Shown here in pieces: positions 53,624 to 63,658 of a stretch of 64,000 bases of DNA (position 1 is its first letter; each line of letters starts with the position of its first letter). The DNA lies in assembly GCA_002281735.1 (NCBI GenBank), contig NCGK01000003.1, forward strand, positions 124,001-188,000, given 5' to 3'. The notes under the pieces were generated by a model. The model did not search any database. It saw nothing but the letters and a program-made list of their open reading frames with translations, and was not told the origin of the DNA. A program made the position numbers and the translations under genes. Source of the DNA: Gammaproteobacteria bacterium 28-57-27. GTDB lineage: Bacteria; Pseudomonadota; Gammaproteobacteria; Halothiobacillales; Halothiobacillaceae.

Positions 53624-53708
53624 ATTTTGATGAGCCGTGTCACGCCCTGATCCGTTAGGACGGGGGTGCGCGGCATGGTCTTTAATTCAGATTGAGGAGG
53701 GCTTTTGC

Positions 53709-53999
53709 ATGAACCTTCGATTTTCGCCTGCGGCAGGCTTCGCCTTGCTGCTGTGCCTGCCTTTGAGCCTGTGGGCGCAGGATGAGCCTGCTCCTGCCAC
53801 GGATCTGGCTACGGCTCCGGCCACGGCTATGCCACGAGTCGATCAAGCCGACGCAAAGCTTGCGCCGCTTGAATATCACTCGATTTTTCTTGACTACATC
53901 CCCTTTCAACCCGCCAAGCTTCTGCCCTGGTCCGAAGCCAATGCGCGTGTCGCCGGGGCATCCGGCCATGCCGGACATGCCATGGGAGGTGCGCAATGA
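53709..53999 (+). CDS. Small secreted protein of the copper operon
   Basis: A 96-residue exported protein: signal peptide (FALLLCLPLSLWAQ), an Ala/Pro/Thr-rich linker, and a C-terminal GASGHAGHAMGGAQ that could bind copper. GAGGAGG at 53694-53700 marks the ATG at 53709; the frame opens at 53637. The stop overlaps the TolC-type gene start. No named family recognised. Confidence 0.65.
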   Translation: MNLRFSPAAGFALLLCLPLSLWAQDEPAPATDLATAPATAMPRVDQADAKLAPLEYHSIFLDYIPFQPAKLLPWSEANARVAGASGHAGHAMGGAQ

Positions 54000-55417
54000 A
54001 CGCTTTCATGGCTTATGGTCGCATCCCGGCCTTGCTGGCGCTTGGTTTGACCTTGGCCGGTTGCGCGACGCTTCAGCCGGATGCGGGGCTGGGCGGCGTG
54101 CAGCGCGAGGCCGGTGCGCGCCTGCTGGCGGGCGAACAGCAAACGCTGCCTAAACAAGGCGAAGATGTCAGCACGGCGCTTGCTGATCTACTAAAAAAAC
54201 AGCCGCTAAGCGCAGATGATGCGGTGCGTATCGCGCTGCTGAATAACCCGGCCTTGCGCATGTATTTGTCCGATCTTGGCATTGCCGATGCCGAGCGCGT
54301 GCAGGCGGGGCGTCTGCGCAACCCCGGTTTCAGCTATTCACGCACCGAGCAGGGGGCGGAAATCGAAATCGAGCGTCGCTTTGTGTTCGGCATTTTCGAT
54401 CTGCTGACCATGCCCGCGCGCATTGAGATTGCTGAAGATCAGCTGGAGGCTGTGCGCTTGCGCAGCAGTCAGATGGTCATGAGCATTGCCCTGGAGGCGC
54501 GCAAGGCATGGGTTGATGCGCTCGCCGCCGAAGAAAGCCTGCGCTACTGGCGTCAGGTCAATGAGGCAGCCAAGGCAAGCGCCGAACTGGCCAAGCGTAT
54601 GAGCGCGGCCGGCAACTGGGGGGTGCGCGAACAGGCGCGTGAGCAGGCGTTTTACGCCGATGCCACGGCGCGGCTGGCCTTGGCGCAGCAGCATGGCGTG
54701 GAGACGCGCGAGCGCCTGATTCGCCAACTGGGCCTGTGGGGCGCGCAGACGGCATTCACCCTGCCGGAGCGTCTGCCCGAACTTCCAGCCAATGCGCGCA
54801 CGCAGTCCGAGATTGAGCAGCAGGCCGTGCGCGAGCGTCTGGATGTGCAGCAGGCGCGCCAACAGGCCGTGGCGCTGTCCAAAACCCTGGATCTGAGCGA
54901 GGCGACACGTTTTGGCAATGTGCTGGATGTGGCTGCGCTCAATACCAGCTACAACGAAAACCTGCCCACCAAACGCGGTTATGAAATCGAAATCGTCTTG
55001 CCGATTTTTGACCTGGGCGAGGCACGTATCGCGCGCAACGAGGCGGTGTACATGCAGGCGGTGGAAAATCTGCGCGCCACGGCGATCCAGGCGCGTTCCG
55101 AAGCGCGCGAAGCCTATTTGCGCTATCGCACCGCTTTCGATTTGGCACAACATTACCGCCATGAAATTGTGCCGCTGCGCCAGCGTATCGCCGAGGAAAA
55201 CGTGCTGCGCTACAACGGCATGTTGATTGGCGTATTCGAGCTTTTGGCCGATGCGCGCGTGCAGATTCAGGCGGTGATTGGCGCCATCGAAGCGCAGCGC
55301 AATTTTTGGCAGGCCGAAGCCGATCTGCGCATGGCGCTTGGCGTCGGCAGTCCCCAATCCAGCAGCATGATGCTTGCCACCCCCGCAGCCGCTGAAGATG
55401 CAGCGGGCGGTCACTAA
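53996..55417 (+). CDS. TolC-family outer-membrane lipoprotein (copper operon)
   Basis: A 473-residue outer-membrane-factor protein with lipobox LTLAGCATL (C22), then two TolC repeats (ADDAVRIALLNNPALRMYLSDLGIA.., ERLDVQQARQQAV..). IEIERRFVFGIFDLLTMPAR and ARIARNEAVYMQAVENLRA are typical of the copper-linked branch. Start ATG at 53996 overlaps the preceding TGA. There is no adaptor or RND pump beside it, so it may act with the MCO operon or with a distant pump. Confidence 0.85.
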   Translation: MNAFMAYGRIPALLALGLTLAGCATLQPDAGLGGVQREAGARLLAGEQQTLPKQGEDVSTALADLLKKQPLSADDAVRIALLNNPALRMYLSDLGIADAERVQAGRLRNPGFSYSRTEQGAEIEIERRFVFGIFDLLTMPARIEIAEDQLEAVRLRSSQMVMSIALEARKAWVDALAAEESLRYWRQVNEAAKASAELAKRMSAAGNWGVREQAREQAFYADATARLALAQQHGVETRERLIRQLGLWGAQTAFTLPERLPELPANARTQSEIEQQAVRERLDVQQARQQAVALSKTLDLSEATRFGNVLDVAALNTSYNENLPTKRGYEIEIVLPIFDLGEARIARNEAVYMQAVENLRATAIQARSEAREAYLRYRTAFDLAQHYRHEIVPLRQRIAEENVLRYNGMLIGVFELLADARVQIQAVIGAIEAQRNFWQAEADLRMALGVGSPQSSSMMLATPAAAEDAAGGH

Positions 55418-55435
55418 CTAGACGAGATTAATATC

Positions 55436-56806
55436 ATGAGCTCACGCAGAGATTTTTTGTTCAAGGCGGGCTTTGCCGCTTTAGCCAGTGGTTTGGTGCA
55501 TAAAAACGCGCTGGCGGCGCTGCCCGAGGTCGCGGTGATGGATAACGCCAGCACGCAAGCCCCCGTCGCGCCCGCACAGGGGCGCCCCTATAACCCGGTG
55601 GTCACGCTGAATGGCTGGACACTGCCGTTTCGCATGAACCAGGGGGTGAAGGAATTTCACCTGGTGGCCGAGCCGGTGGTGCGCGAAATCGCCCCCGGCA
55701 TGAACGCCAGGCTTTGGGGCTACAACGGCCAGAGTCCCGGCCCGACCATTGAGGCGGTCGAGGGAGACCGGGTGCGTCTGTTCGTCACCAACCGCCTGCC
55801 CGAAGTCACCACGATCCACTGGCATGGCCAACGCCTGCCCAACGGCATGGATGGCGTGGCCGGCCTGACCCAGCCCGCCATTCCGCCGGGGCAGACCTAT
55901 GTCTATGAATTTACCCTGCGGCGTAGCGGCACTTTCATGTACCACCCGCACGCCGACGAGATGACGCAGATGGCGATGGGCATGATGGGTATGTTCATCG
56001 TTCACCCGCAGGACGCCGATTTTATGCGCGTGGATCGGGACTTTTGCTTTTTGCTCAACAGCTATGACATCGACCCCGGCAGCTACACCCCGCGCGTCAA
56101 CACCATGCTGGACTTCAACCTGTGGACGTTCAACAGTCGCGCCTTTCCCGGTATTGACCCGCTGGTATGCCGCCAGGGCGACCGAGTGCGCATCCGCGTC
56201 GGCAACCTGACCATGACCAACCATCCCATCCACCTGCATGGCCACGAATTTGAAGTCACCGGCACTGACGGCGGCTGGACGCGCCCCGAATCACGCTGGC
56301 CGGAGGTGACGACCGATATTGCCGTCGGCCAGATGCGCGCCATCGAATTCGATGCCACGGACGAAGGCGACTGGGCGTTCCACTGCCACAAGTCGCACCA
56401 CACCATGAACGCCATGGGGCATAACGTGCCCACCATGATCGGGGTCGAACAAGACGGTATTGCCGAAAAAATCAGCAGCCTTGTCCCCGATTACATGGTG
56501 ATGGGCGATAAGGGGATGCACGACATGGCCGCCATGGAAATGCCCCTGCCCGACAACACCCTGCCGATGATGACCGGCTTCGGCCAGTTCGGCCCCATCG
56601 GCATGGGCGGCATGTTCACCACGGTGAAAATCCGCAAGGGACTCGCCCCCGGCAGCTACAAAGACCCTGGCGACTACAAGCAGCCCAAGGGAACCCGAGC
56701 TTACGTCTGGAAGGGACGCGCCCTTCCTGAGCCACGTCGCGCTAAAACCGCAGCCACAGCGCCAACCGTGACGGTGCGTAAGCCGTCCGGCCACAGCAAC
56801 CATTGA
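55436..56806 (+). CDS. Copper oxidase, CopA/PcoA-like multicopper oxidase
   Basis: Periplasmic oxidase of Cu(I), protecting against copper. The 456-residue product has a Tat-type signal (SSRRDFLFKAGFAALASG) and the four copper motifs: HWH at 128-130, HPHADE at 170-175, HPIHLHGH at 263-270 and HCHKSHHTMNAM at 316-327 (type-1 ligands C317, H322, M327). Met/Asp-rich MHDMAAMEM could bind substrate copper. Followed at 21 bp by a CusF-like gene. Confidence 0.92.
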   Translation: MSSRRDFLFKAGFAALASGLVHKNALAALPEVAVMDNASTQAPVAPAQGRPYNPVVTLNGWTLPFRMNQGVKEFHLVAEPVVREIAPGMNARLWGYNGQSPGPTIEAVEGDRVRLFVTNRLPEVTTIHWHGQRLPNGMDGVAGLTQPAIPPGQTYVYEFTLRRSGTFMYHPHADEMTQMAMGMMGMFIVHPQDADFMRVDRDFCFLLNSYDIDPGSYTPRVNTMLDFNLWTFNSRAFPGIDPLVCRQGDRVRIRVGNLTMTNHPIHLHGHEFEVTGTDGGWTRPESRWPEVTTDIAVGQMRAIEFDATDEGDWAFHCHKSHHTMNAMGHNVPTMIGVEQDGIAEKISSLVPDYMVMGDKGMHDMAAMEMPLPDNTLPMMTGFGQFGPIGMGGMFTTVKIRKGLAPGSYKDPGDYKQPKGTRAYVWKGRALPEPRRAKTAATAPTVTVRKPSGHSNH

Positions 56807-56827
56807 ATCAAACACGAGGACATCGCC

Positions 56828-57223
56828 ATGAAACCCATCAAATCACATATCAATATCGGCCTTTTGGCGCTCGCGCTCAGCTTCGGCGCCCAGGTGAGTG
56901 CTCTGGCCGCCGAAACCCACGCCGACCACGATCACAGCACGCCTGAAGGCATGCAAAAACATCAGGAGCTGCTGCAAAAAGACACGCTAGCCACTCAGGC
57001 GGCAAGCGACACAATGGCCGATGGCGAAGTGCGCAAAGTGGATAAATCCGCCGCCAAGGTCACCATCAAGCATGGCCCGCTGCCCAACTTGGGCATGGGC
57101 GCCATGACGATGGTTTATCGCGTCGCCGACCCGGCTATGCTCGACAAGCTCAAAGCCGGAGACAAAATTCGCTTCCAGGCCGACAGCGTCAACGGCGCAC
57201 TGACCGTGACCAAAATCGAGTAA
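56828..57223 (+). CDS. CusF-like periplasmic copper-binding protein
   Basis: A 131-residue exported protein: signal peptide (about 1-27), a His/Asp-rich linker (THADHDHS), then a small OB-like barrel: DGEVRKVDKSAAKVTIKHGPL, GMGAMTMVYRVADP, FQADSVNGALTVTKIE. The Met-Met and His positions match CusF-type copper chaperones. Terminated by the hairpin at 57367-57402. Confidence 0.9.
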   Translation: MKPIKSHINIGLLALALSFGAQVSALAAETHADHDHSTPEGMQKHQELLQKDTLATQAASDTMADGEVRKVDKSAAKVTIKHGPLPNLGMGAMTMVYRVADPAMLDKLKAGDKIRFQADSVNGALTVTKIE

Positions 57224-57291
57224 AGCAAGCGCTGCTTGCCATGACTGTCTATGTTATCCGGCCAGCTTTATCCGTGATTGTCCGCCAGGCT

Positions 57292-57345
57292 GTAGGGTGC
57301 GCCACGCGCACCTTTTAGCCCATCGGTGCGCGTGGCGCACCCTAC
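57292..57345. repeat. REP-like palindrome GTAGGGTGCGCCACGCGCAC
   Basis: Perfect 21-bp arms (57292-57312, 57325-57345) with a 12-base centre. A widely dispersed bacterial palindrome type. Confidence 0.85.
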
Positions 57346-57366
57346 GATTAATCGTGCCAGATCAAT

Positions 57367-57402
57367 AATGCCTGTCAGTTAAGTCTGACTGGCATTTTTT
57401 TT
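57367..57402 (+). terminator. Terminator of the copper operon
   Basis: AATGCCTGTCAG-TTAAGT-CTGACTGGCATT with one T-T mismatch, followed by T6. It lies 144 bp past the CusF-like stop. Confidence 0.88.
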
Positions 57403-57464
57403 GGGGGCGCGGGAACGATAAATTCAAGCACTTTGGGGGCTTAACTGACTGGCATTAGCCATGG

Positions 57465-57495
57465 CTGCCAGCCTGTCGCAGCACTGTGGTATAGT
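57465..57495 (+). promoter_or_regulatory. Possible gyrA promoter
   Basis: TATAGT at 57490-57495 is a good -10 hexamer 57 bases before the gyrA ATG. The -35 is weak (TGCCAG at 57467-57472, 17-base spacing), so only the -10 is supported. Confidence 0.35.
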
Positions 57496-57552
57496 TGCGC
57501 GCCTTGTTTAACGGTTCGTTCATAGAACCCATGATGTTGAGAGCGGGTGCGC

Positions 57553-60225
57553 ATGGCTGATTTTGCCAAGGAAGTTATTCCGGTCAATCTTGAAGATGAA
57601 ATGCGTCTTTCCTATATGGAATACGCGATGAGTGTCATTGTGGGGCGTGCTCTGCCCGATGTGCGTGATGGTTTGAAGCCGGTTCACCGTCGTGCCTTGT
57701 TCGCCATGAGTGAGCAAAACAACGATTGGAACAAGGCCTATAAGAAGTCAGCCCGCTTGGTGGGTGACATTATGGGTAAGTACCATCCACACGGCGACTC
57801 AGCGATTTACGACACGATTGTGCGCATGGCACAGCCGTTTTCCCTGCGTTACATGCTGGTGGACGGGCAGGGTAACTTCGGTTCGGTAGATGGCGACGCC
57901 CCGGCGGCCATGCGTTACACCGAGATTCGCATGGCGCGCATTGCGCACGAGCTGCTGGCTGATATTGAGAAAGATACCGTTGACTTTGTGCCGAACTACG
58001 ACGGCTCCGAGCGTGAGCCCGCGGTGTTCCCAACGCGTATCCCCAATCTTTTAATCAATGGTTCGAGCGGCATTGCCGTGGGCATGGCCACTAATATTCC
58101 GCCACATAATCTGGGCGAAGTGATCGATGCCTGCCTGGCCTTGATTGATGACGAGCATGTTGATACCGAGCGTTTGTTGGAGCTGGTGCCGGGGCCGGAT
58201 TTCCCCACCGCCGGGATTATTTTTGGCGGTGCAGGGCTGCGTGAAGCCTATTTAACGGGGCGTGGTCGGGTGCAGGTACGCGCACGCGCTCGTATTGAAG
58301 AAGATGAGCGCGGTCATCAGACCATTATCATTTCTGAACTGCCTTACCAGGTGAATAAGGCGCGCTTGATTGAGCGCATTGCCGAGCTGGTTAAAGACAA
58401 GAAAATCGAAGGCATTTCCGCGCTACGCGATGAATCCGACAAGGACGGCATGCGCGTGGTCATCGAAGTCAAACGCGGTGAAATGGCCGAGGTGCTGCTG
58501 AATAATCTGTATCAGCAAACCCAGTTGCAGACCGTATTTGGCTTGAATATGGTGGCCTTGGTAGATAACCAGCCGCGTACCTTGCCGCTGCGCGATATGC
58601 TCGAAGCCTTCTTGCGCCATCGCCGTGATGTGGTCACGCGCCGCACCTTGTTTGAATTGCGCAAAGCGCGTGATCGGGCGCATATCTTGGAAGGCTTGGC
58701 GGTCGCGCTGGCCAATATCGATGAAATTATTGCGCTGATTAAAGCTGCCGCCAGTCCAGCCGAGGCCAAAGAAGGTTTGTTGGGACGACGTTGGAGTTCG
58801 GGCATCGTGTCTGAGATGCTGGCACGCACCGGTGCCTCGTCCTCGCGTCCGGATGGGTTGGATGCCGATTTTGGTGCCGCCGAGGACGGAAGCTACCGCC
58901 TTACGGCCACCCAGGCGCAGGCTATTCTGGAATTGCGTCTGCACCGCCTCACGGGGCTGGAGCAGGACAAGATTGTTGGCGAGTTCGCAGAGATTCTTAA
59001 CACTATCGGCGAACTGCTTGAAATTCTTGGTAATCCTGATCGTATGCGCGCCGTGATTCGTGAAGAGTTGGTGCAAGTGCGCACACAGTTTGCCGATGCG
59101 CGGCGTACCGAAATTCAGGCTTCGCGCGCTGATTTGTCGGAGGAAGACCTGATTACCGAAGAGCAGCGTGTGGTCACGCTGTCTCACGCGGGCTATATCA
59201 AAACCCAGTCGCTGTCGGATTATGCCGCGCAGCATCGTGGCGGGCGTGGTCGCAGTGCCGCCAAGGTCAAGGGTGAAGACGCGATCCAGAAATTGTTGGT
59301 TGCAAGCTCACATGACATGGTGATGATTTTCACCAGCCGTGGTCGCGTGTATTGGAAGAAAGTTTGGGAATTGCCGCTGGGTAGCGGTCAGGCGCGCGGT
59401 CGTCCGATTGTGAATATCCTGCCGCTGGAGGATAACGAGCGTATTGAGGCTCTGTTGCCGTTGCGTAATTTCGCTGGCGAGTCGTATGTCATGTTCGCCA
59501 CGCAAAACGGCATTATCAAGAAAACCCCACTGGTCGAGTATTCGCGTCCGCGTCAGAGTGGCATTATCGCCATTGATATTCGTGAGGGTGACAGCCTGAT
59601 TGGTGCGGCACTGACCGATGGCTCGCAGGATGTGATGTTGTTCACCAATGCTGGCAAGGTGATTCGCTTTGCTGAAACCGATGTGCGCTCGATGGGGCGC
59701 GGCGCCTCAGGCGTGATTGGTGTGCGTCTGGCGGAAGATCAGATCGTGGTGTCGATGATTATTGCGCATGGTGAGAATACGGCGGAAAGCTTGGGTGAGG
59801 GTGTGCTTGCGGGCACGCAGGAAAACAAGGGCGACATTCTTACCGCCTCGTCCAATGGCTACGGTAAGCGCACGCCGCTGGATGATTTCCCGCGCCATAA
59901 TCGTGGTGGTCAGGGAGTGATTGCGCTGCAAACCAGTGAGCGTAATGGCTTGTTGGTCGGCGCAGTGCGCGTGTTGGAAGACGATGAGCTGATGCTGATT
60001 AGCGATCAAGGTACCTTGGTGCGCACCCCGGTGGCAGAAATTTCACAGGTGGGGCGCAACACTCAGGGCGTAACGTTGATTCGCTTGAGCAAAGACGAGC
60101 ACCTGGTGCAGATTGAGCGTATCCAAAGCGTAGAGGCTGTTGTGATCGAAGCGGAACAAGCCGCCGAATCTCCTGCGGTTGATGCTGATAATGACATTGG
60201 GCATCAGGACGAAATTCAAGATTAA
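57553..60225 (+). CDS. gyrA: DNA gyrase subunit A
   Basis: Topoisomerase subunit that breaks and rejoins DNA. The 890-residue product starts [18 protein letters not shown], has the quinolone-resistance region [13 protein letters not shown] with S83 and D87 (quinolone-sensitive type, same numbering as E. coli), catalytic Y122 in [10 protein letters not shown], and the C-terminal beta-pinwheel with GyrA box QRGGRG-like [13 protein letters not shown] at 57547 is in frame; ATG at 57553 matches the family start. First gene of gyrA-serC-serA-pheA-hisC. Confidence 0.97.
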   Translation: MADFAKEVIPVNLEDEMRLSYMEYAMSVIVGRALPDVRDGLKPVHRRALFAMSEQNNDWNKAYKKSARLVGDIMGKYHPHGDSAIYDTIVRMAQPFSLRYMLVDGQGNFGSVDGDAPAAMRYTEIRMARIAHELLADIEKDTVDFVPNYDGSEREPAVFPTRIPNLLINGSSGIAVGMATNIPPHNLGEVIDACLALIDDEHVDTERLLELVPGPDFPTAGIIFGGAGLREAYLTGRGRVQVRARARIEEDERGHQTIIISELPYQVNKARLIERIAELVKDKKIEGISALRDESDKDGMRVVIEVKRGEMAEVLLNNLYQQTQLQTVFGLNMVALVDNQPRTLPLRDMLEAFLRHRRDVVTRRTLFELRKARDRAHILEGLAVALANIDEIIALIKAAASPAEAKEGLLGRRWSSGIVSEMLARTGASSSRPDGLDADFGAAEDGSYRLTATQAQAILELRLHRLTGLEQDKIVGEFAEILNTIGELLEILGNPDRMRAVIREELVQVRTQFADARRTEIQASRADLSEEDLITEEQRVVTLSHAGYIKTQSLSDYAAQHRGGRGRSAAKVKGEDAIQKLLVASSHDMVMIFTSRGRVYWKKVWELPLGSGQARGRPIVNILPLEDNERIEALLPLRNFAGESYVMFATQNGIIKKTPLVEYSRPRQSGIIAIDIREGDSLIGAALTDGSQDVMLFTNAGKVIRFAETDVRSMGRGASGVIGVRLAEDQIVVSMIIAHGENTAESLGEGVLAGTQENKGDILTASSNGYGKRTPLDDFPRHNRGGQGVIALQTSERNGLLVGAVRVLEDDELMLISDQGTLVRTPVAEISQVGRNTQGVTLIRLSKDEHLVQIERIQSVEAVVIEAEQAAESPAVDADNDIGHQDEIQD

Positions 60226-60249
60226 TCATTAAGTTAGAGGGTTGTTGTT

Positions 60250-61344
60250 ATGTCGAATGTAGAAAATCGGGTATTCAATTTCAGCGCAGGCCCCGCCATG
60301 CTTCCCGTCGAAGTGTTGGCGCGTGCGCGTGACGAAATGCTCAACTGGAACGGTTCGGGCATGTGCGTGATGGAAATGAGCCATCGCGGCAAGGAATATG
60401 TTTCGATTGCCGAAAAGGCCGAAGCCGATTTTCGCAAGCTGATGAACGTGCCCGAAAACTACAAGGTGCTGTTCCTGCAAGGCGGCGCGTCGGCGCAATT
60501 CAGCATGGTGCCGATGAACCTGCTGCGCGGCAAAACCAGCGCGGATTATCTGAATACCGGTCACTGGTCGGAAAAAGCCGTGGCCGAAGGCAAGCGTTTT
60601 TGCCAGGTGAATGTGATTGCCGATACCAAGGGCAGTAAGTACACCACCTTGCCCGATGCCTCTGAACTGAGCTTCAGCCAGGATGCCGCCTATGTGCATT
60701 ACACCCCGAACGAAACCATCGCCGGTGTTGAGTTTGGCTACATTCCGGACACGGGTGATATTCCACTGGTGGCGGATATGTCCTCAACCATCATGTCGCG
60801 TCCGGTCGATATCTCTAAATTCGGCGTGATTTATGCCGGGGCACAGAAAAATATCGGCCCTGCCGGTCTGACGCTTGCGATTGTGCGTGATGATTTGATC
60901 GGGCAAACCCTGCCAGGCACGCCGATTATGTTTGATTACAAAACCCAGGCTGATAATGGCTCGATGTACAACACCCCGCCGACCTATGCCTGGTATATCG
61001 CCGGTCTGGTATTCGAACACTTGCTGGAAACGGGCGGTCTGGCCGCCATGGAAGCGATCAATCAGCGCAAGGCGCATAAGCTATACGCAGCGATTGATAA
61101 CTCACCGTTCTATTCCAATCCGGTGGATGTGAAGTGCCGCTCATGGATGAACGTACCGTTCTTGCTGGCGAATAGCGACTTGGACAAAGCCTTCCTTAAA
61201 GAAGCCGAAGCCGCAGGATTGACCAGCTTGGCCGGTCATCGCTCAGTCGGTGGGATGCGCGCCAGTATTTACAACGCCATGCCGGAAGAAGGTGTGGACA
61301 CCCTGATTGCATTCATGAATGACTTTGCTCAACGTAACGGCTGA
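60250..61344 (+). CDS. serC: Phosphoserine aminotransferase
   Basis: PLP enzyme in serine synthesis and, with 4-phosphohydroxythreonine, in vitamin B6 synthesis. The 364-residue product begins VFNFSAGPAMLP, has GGASAQFSMVPMN and the PLP lysine K200 in AGAQKNIGPAG, and ends with RASIYNAMP. It lies 24 bp after gyrA and 29 bp before serA, which supplies its substrate pathway. Confidence 0.96.
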   Translation: MSNVENRVFNFSAGPAMLPVEVLARARDEMLNWNGSGMCVMEMSHRGKEYVSIAEKAEADFRKLMNVPENYKVLFLQGGASAQFSMVPMNLLRGKTSADYLNTGHWSEKAVAEGKRFCQVNVIADTKGSKYTTLPDASELSFSQDAAYVHYTPNETIAGVEFGYIPDTGDIPLVADMSSTIMSRPVDISKFGVIYAGAQKNIGPAGLTLAIVRDDLIGQTLPGTPIMFDYKTQADNGSMYNTPPTYAWYIAGLVFEHLLETGGLAAMEAINQRKAHKLYAAIDNSPFYSNPVDVKCRSWMNVPFLLANSDLDKAFLKEAEAAGLTSLAGHRSVGGMRASIYNAMPEEGVDTLIAFMNDFAQRNG

Positions 61345-61373
61345 TTATTTATTAAAAATTGAGGAGTTAGACG

Positions 61374-62537
61374 ATGTTTAAGATTCTTACCCTGAACAAT
61401 ATTGCCGCCGTGGGCTTGGATCGTTTGCCGCGTGACAAGTACGAAGTGGCTTCTGAAGTGCAAACCCCCGATGCCATTCTGGTGCGCTCCGCCAAGATGC
61501 ACGACATGCCTGTACCCGCCAGCCTGAAGGCGATTGGTCGTGCCGGTGCCGGTGTGAACAATATCCCGGTCAAGGAAATGAGCGAGAAGGGCATTGTGGT
61601 CTTCAACGCACCGGGCGCAAATGCCAATGCGGTGAAAGAGTTGGTGATTGCCGGTATGTTGCTGGCGGCGCGTAACATTCCACAGGCTTGGAAATTTGCC
61701 ACTGGCTTGAGCGGGGACGACACGTTTCTGCACAAGGCGGTTGAAGATGGCAAGAAAAACTTTGTCGGCTTCGAGCTGCCGGGGCGCACTTTGGGCGTGA
61801 TTGGCCTCGGTGCGATTGGCGTGCGCGTGGCCAACACGGCGCGTGCCCTGGGTATGAAAGTGGTCGGTTTTGACCCGGGTATCACGGTTGAGCGTGCATG
61901 GGAGTTGTCTGCGGATGTTCAACAGGCCAATAGCGTGGATGAATTGTTGGCGCGTGCCGACTTTGTGAGCTTCCATGTGCCTTTGATCGAGGCGACGCGC
62001 AACCTGATTAATGCCGAGCGCCTGAAATTCATGAAGGACAACGTGGTGGTGTTGAACTTCGCGCGCGAAGGCGTGGTGGATGAAGCTGCCATGGTTGCCG
62101 CATTGGATGCAGGCAAGGCGCACGCTTATGTGTCGGACTTCCCGGTGAATGCCACCAAGGATCACCCGCGCTGCATTACTTTGCCGCACCTGGGTGCGTC
62201 CACGGGTGAGGCCGAAGACAACTGCGCGATTATGGTCGCCGATCAGGTGCGCGATTTCCTTGAAAACGGCAACATCCTGAATTCCGTGAATTTCCCGGAA
62301 ATCAAACTGGCACGCAAGGGCGATCATCGTTTGGCGATTGCCAACAAAAACCTGCCGGATATGGTCGGTCAAATGTCGCATATCCTCGGTGCGCACAAGG
62401 TCAATATCGTGCACATGGTCAATGATTCACGCGGCGATGTGGCTTACACCTTGATCGATATTGAAGGCGACATTCCAACCGATGCGGCGGAAGCGATCCG
62501 TGGCATCAATGGCGTATTGAATGTGCGTGTGATCTAA
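61374..62537 (+). CDS. serA: D-3-phosphoglycerate dehydrogenase
   Basis: First step of serine synthesis from 3-phosphoglycerate. The 387-residue product has the catalytic Arg/Glu/His framework of D-2-hydroxyacid dehydrogenases: GAGVNNIPV, the NAD motif GLGAIGVRVAN near 143-153, NFAREGVVDEAA and LPHLGASTGEAE with the catalytic His, then a C-terminal ACT domain (about 315-387) for regulation. GAGGAGT before the ATG. Followed at 14 bp by pheA. Confidence 0.95.
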   Translation: MFKILTLNNIAAVGLDRLPRDKYEVASEVQTPDAILVRSAKMHDMPVPASLKAIGRAGAGVNNIPVKEMSEKGIVVFNAPGANANAVKELVIAGMLLAARNIPQAWKFATGLSGDDTFLHKAVEDGKKNFVGFELPGRTLGVIGLGAIGVRVANTARALGMKVVGFDPGITVERAWELSADVQQANSVDELLARADFVSFHVPLIEATRNLINAERLKFMKDNVVVLNFAREGVVDEAAMVAALDAGKAHAYVSDFPVNATKDHPRCITLPHLGASTGEAEDNCAIMVADQVRDFLENGNILNSVNFPEIKLARKGDHRLAIANKNLPDMVGQMSHILGAHKVNIVHMVNDSRGDVAYTLIDIEGDIPTDAAEAIRGINGVLNVRVI

Positions 62538-62551
62538 GGTTGGAGATGGGT

Positions 62552-63658
62552 ATGGAGGAGGGCGGGCAGCCGATATTGCGGCTGGAAGGCGTGCGAGAGC
62601 GTATTGATGCGGTCGATCAGCGCCTGCTGGAGTTGTTGTCTGAGCGTGCGAATCTTGCGCATTCGGTGGGTGAGATCAAGCGCGCCGCAGGCAACGAGGA
62701 TGCCCAATTCTATCGCCCAGAGCGGGAGGCGCAGGTGCTGCGCCGTATCCAGGATCTGAATGCAGGTCCTCTGGATAATGCCAATGTGGCTTGGTTATTC
62801 CGCGAAATTATGTCGGCCTGTCTGGCACTTGAACAACCCATGCGTGTGGCCTATTTGGGTCCGGCGGGGACGTTTAGCCAGCTGGCGGCCTTGCGCCAAT
62901 TTGGTCATGCGGCTGAATTGGTGCCCTGTTTATCTATCGCCGAAGTGTTCCGTATGGTCGCTTCGGCCAGTGTGTCTTATGGCATTGCGCCGGTGGAAAA
63001 CTCTACCGAAGGCGGGGTGTCGCAAACGCAGGAAGCCTTATTGGCGCACGATTTATCGATCTGCGGTGAGGTGGCTCTGCGTATTCATCATCAATTACTC
63101 TCGCGTGAAACTGACCTTGGCGCGGTGTGCCGCGTGTATGGTCATGCGCAGTCACTCGCCCAGTGTCGGCACTGGCTGGATGCGCATCTAGCGCAGGCTG
63201 AACGTGTGCCGGTGAGCAGCAATGGCGAGGGCGCACGCTTGGCGGCGCAAGAACCCGGCGCGGCGGCGATTGCGCCCGATGTCGCCGCTGAGCTGTACCA
63301 GCTCGGCACCCTCGCAAGCAATATCGAAGATGAGGCGCACAACACCACACGTTTTGTGGTGCTTGGCGCGCAGGATGCGGGTGTCAGCGGGGTAGATAAA
63401 ACGTCCCTGGTGCTGTCCACCGCTAACAAGCCAGGTGCCCTGTTTCATTTGCTCAAGCCCCTCGCTGAACGCGGTATCAGCTTGACGCGCATTGAGTCAC
63501 GCCCCTCGCGCACGGCGGCTTGGGAGTATGTGTTTTTTATTGATGTAGAGGGTCATCGTGCCGATCCGCAGGTGGCCGAAGCTGTGCGCGAGCTTGAGCA
63601 GCAGGCCGCCTGGATGCGGGTGCTTGGCTCCTACCCCAAAGCGGTGTTGAAAGCATGA
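62552..63658 (+). CDS. pheA: Bifunctional chorismate mutase / prephenate dehydratase (P-protein)
   Basis: Converts chorismate to prephenate and then to phenylpyruvate. The 368-residue product has an AroQ mutase domain (about 8-95: RERIDAVDQRLLELLSERA), a dehydratase domain (about 97-280: YLGPAGTFSQLAAL.., GIAPVENSTEGGVSQT, NTTRFVVLG) and an ACT domain with the GALFHLLKPLAERGISLTRIESRPS region that binds Phe. GGAG at 62542-62545 is correctly spaced only for the ATG at 62552; frames opening at 62540 and 62546 are less likely. Confidence 0.95.
   Translation: MEEGGQPILRLEGVRERIDAVDQRLLELLSERANLAHSVGEIKRAAGNEDAQFYRPEREAQVLRRIQDLNAGPLDNANVAWLFREIMSACLALEQPMRVAYLGPAGTFSQLAALRQFGHAAELVPCLSIAEVFRMVASASVSYGIAPVENSTEGGVSQTQEALLAHDLSICGEVALRIHHQLLSRETDLGAVCRVYGHAQSLAQCRHWLDAHLAQAERVPVSSNGEGARLAAQEPGAAAIAPDVAAELYQLGTLASNIEDEAHNTTRFVVLGAQDAGVSGVDKTSLVLSTANKPGALFHLLKPLAERGISLTRIESRPSRTAAWEYVFFIDVEGHRADPQVAEAVRELEQQAAWMRVLGSYPKAVLKA

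Larger units (their letters stand above)
57224..57552. other. Spacer between copper operon and gyrA
   Basis: 329 bp holding the GTAGGGTGCGCC palindrome (57292-57345), the operon terminator (57367-57402) and a possible gyrA promoter (about 57465-57495). A second copy of the ACTGACTGGCATT sequence sits at 57442-57455. No gene is seen. Confidence 0.75.

Noticed and set aside
54338-55414. Minus-strand frame of 358 codons opposite the TolC-type lipoprotein gene
   Set aside because: Antisense shadow; the plus-strand gene has a lipobox and TolC repeats.
61329-62414. Minus-strand frame of 361 codons opposite serA
   Set aside because: Shadow of a well-supported gene, with no recognisable motif or ribosome-binding site.
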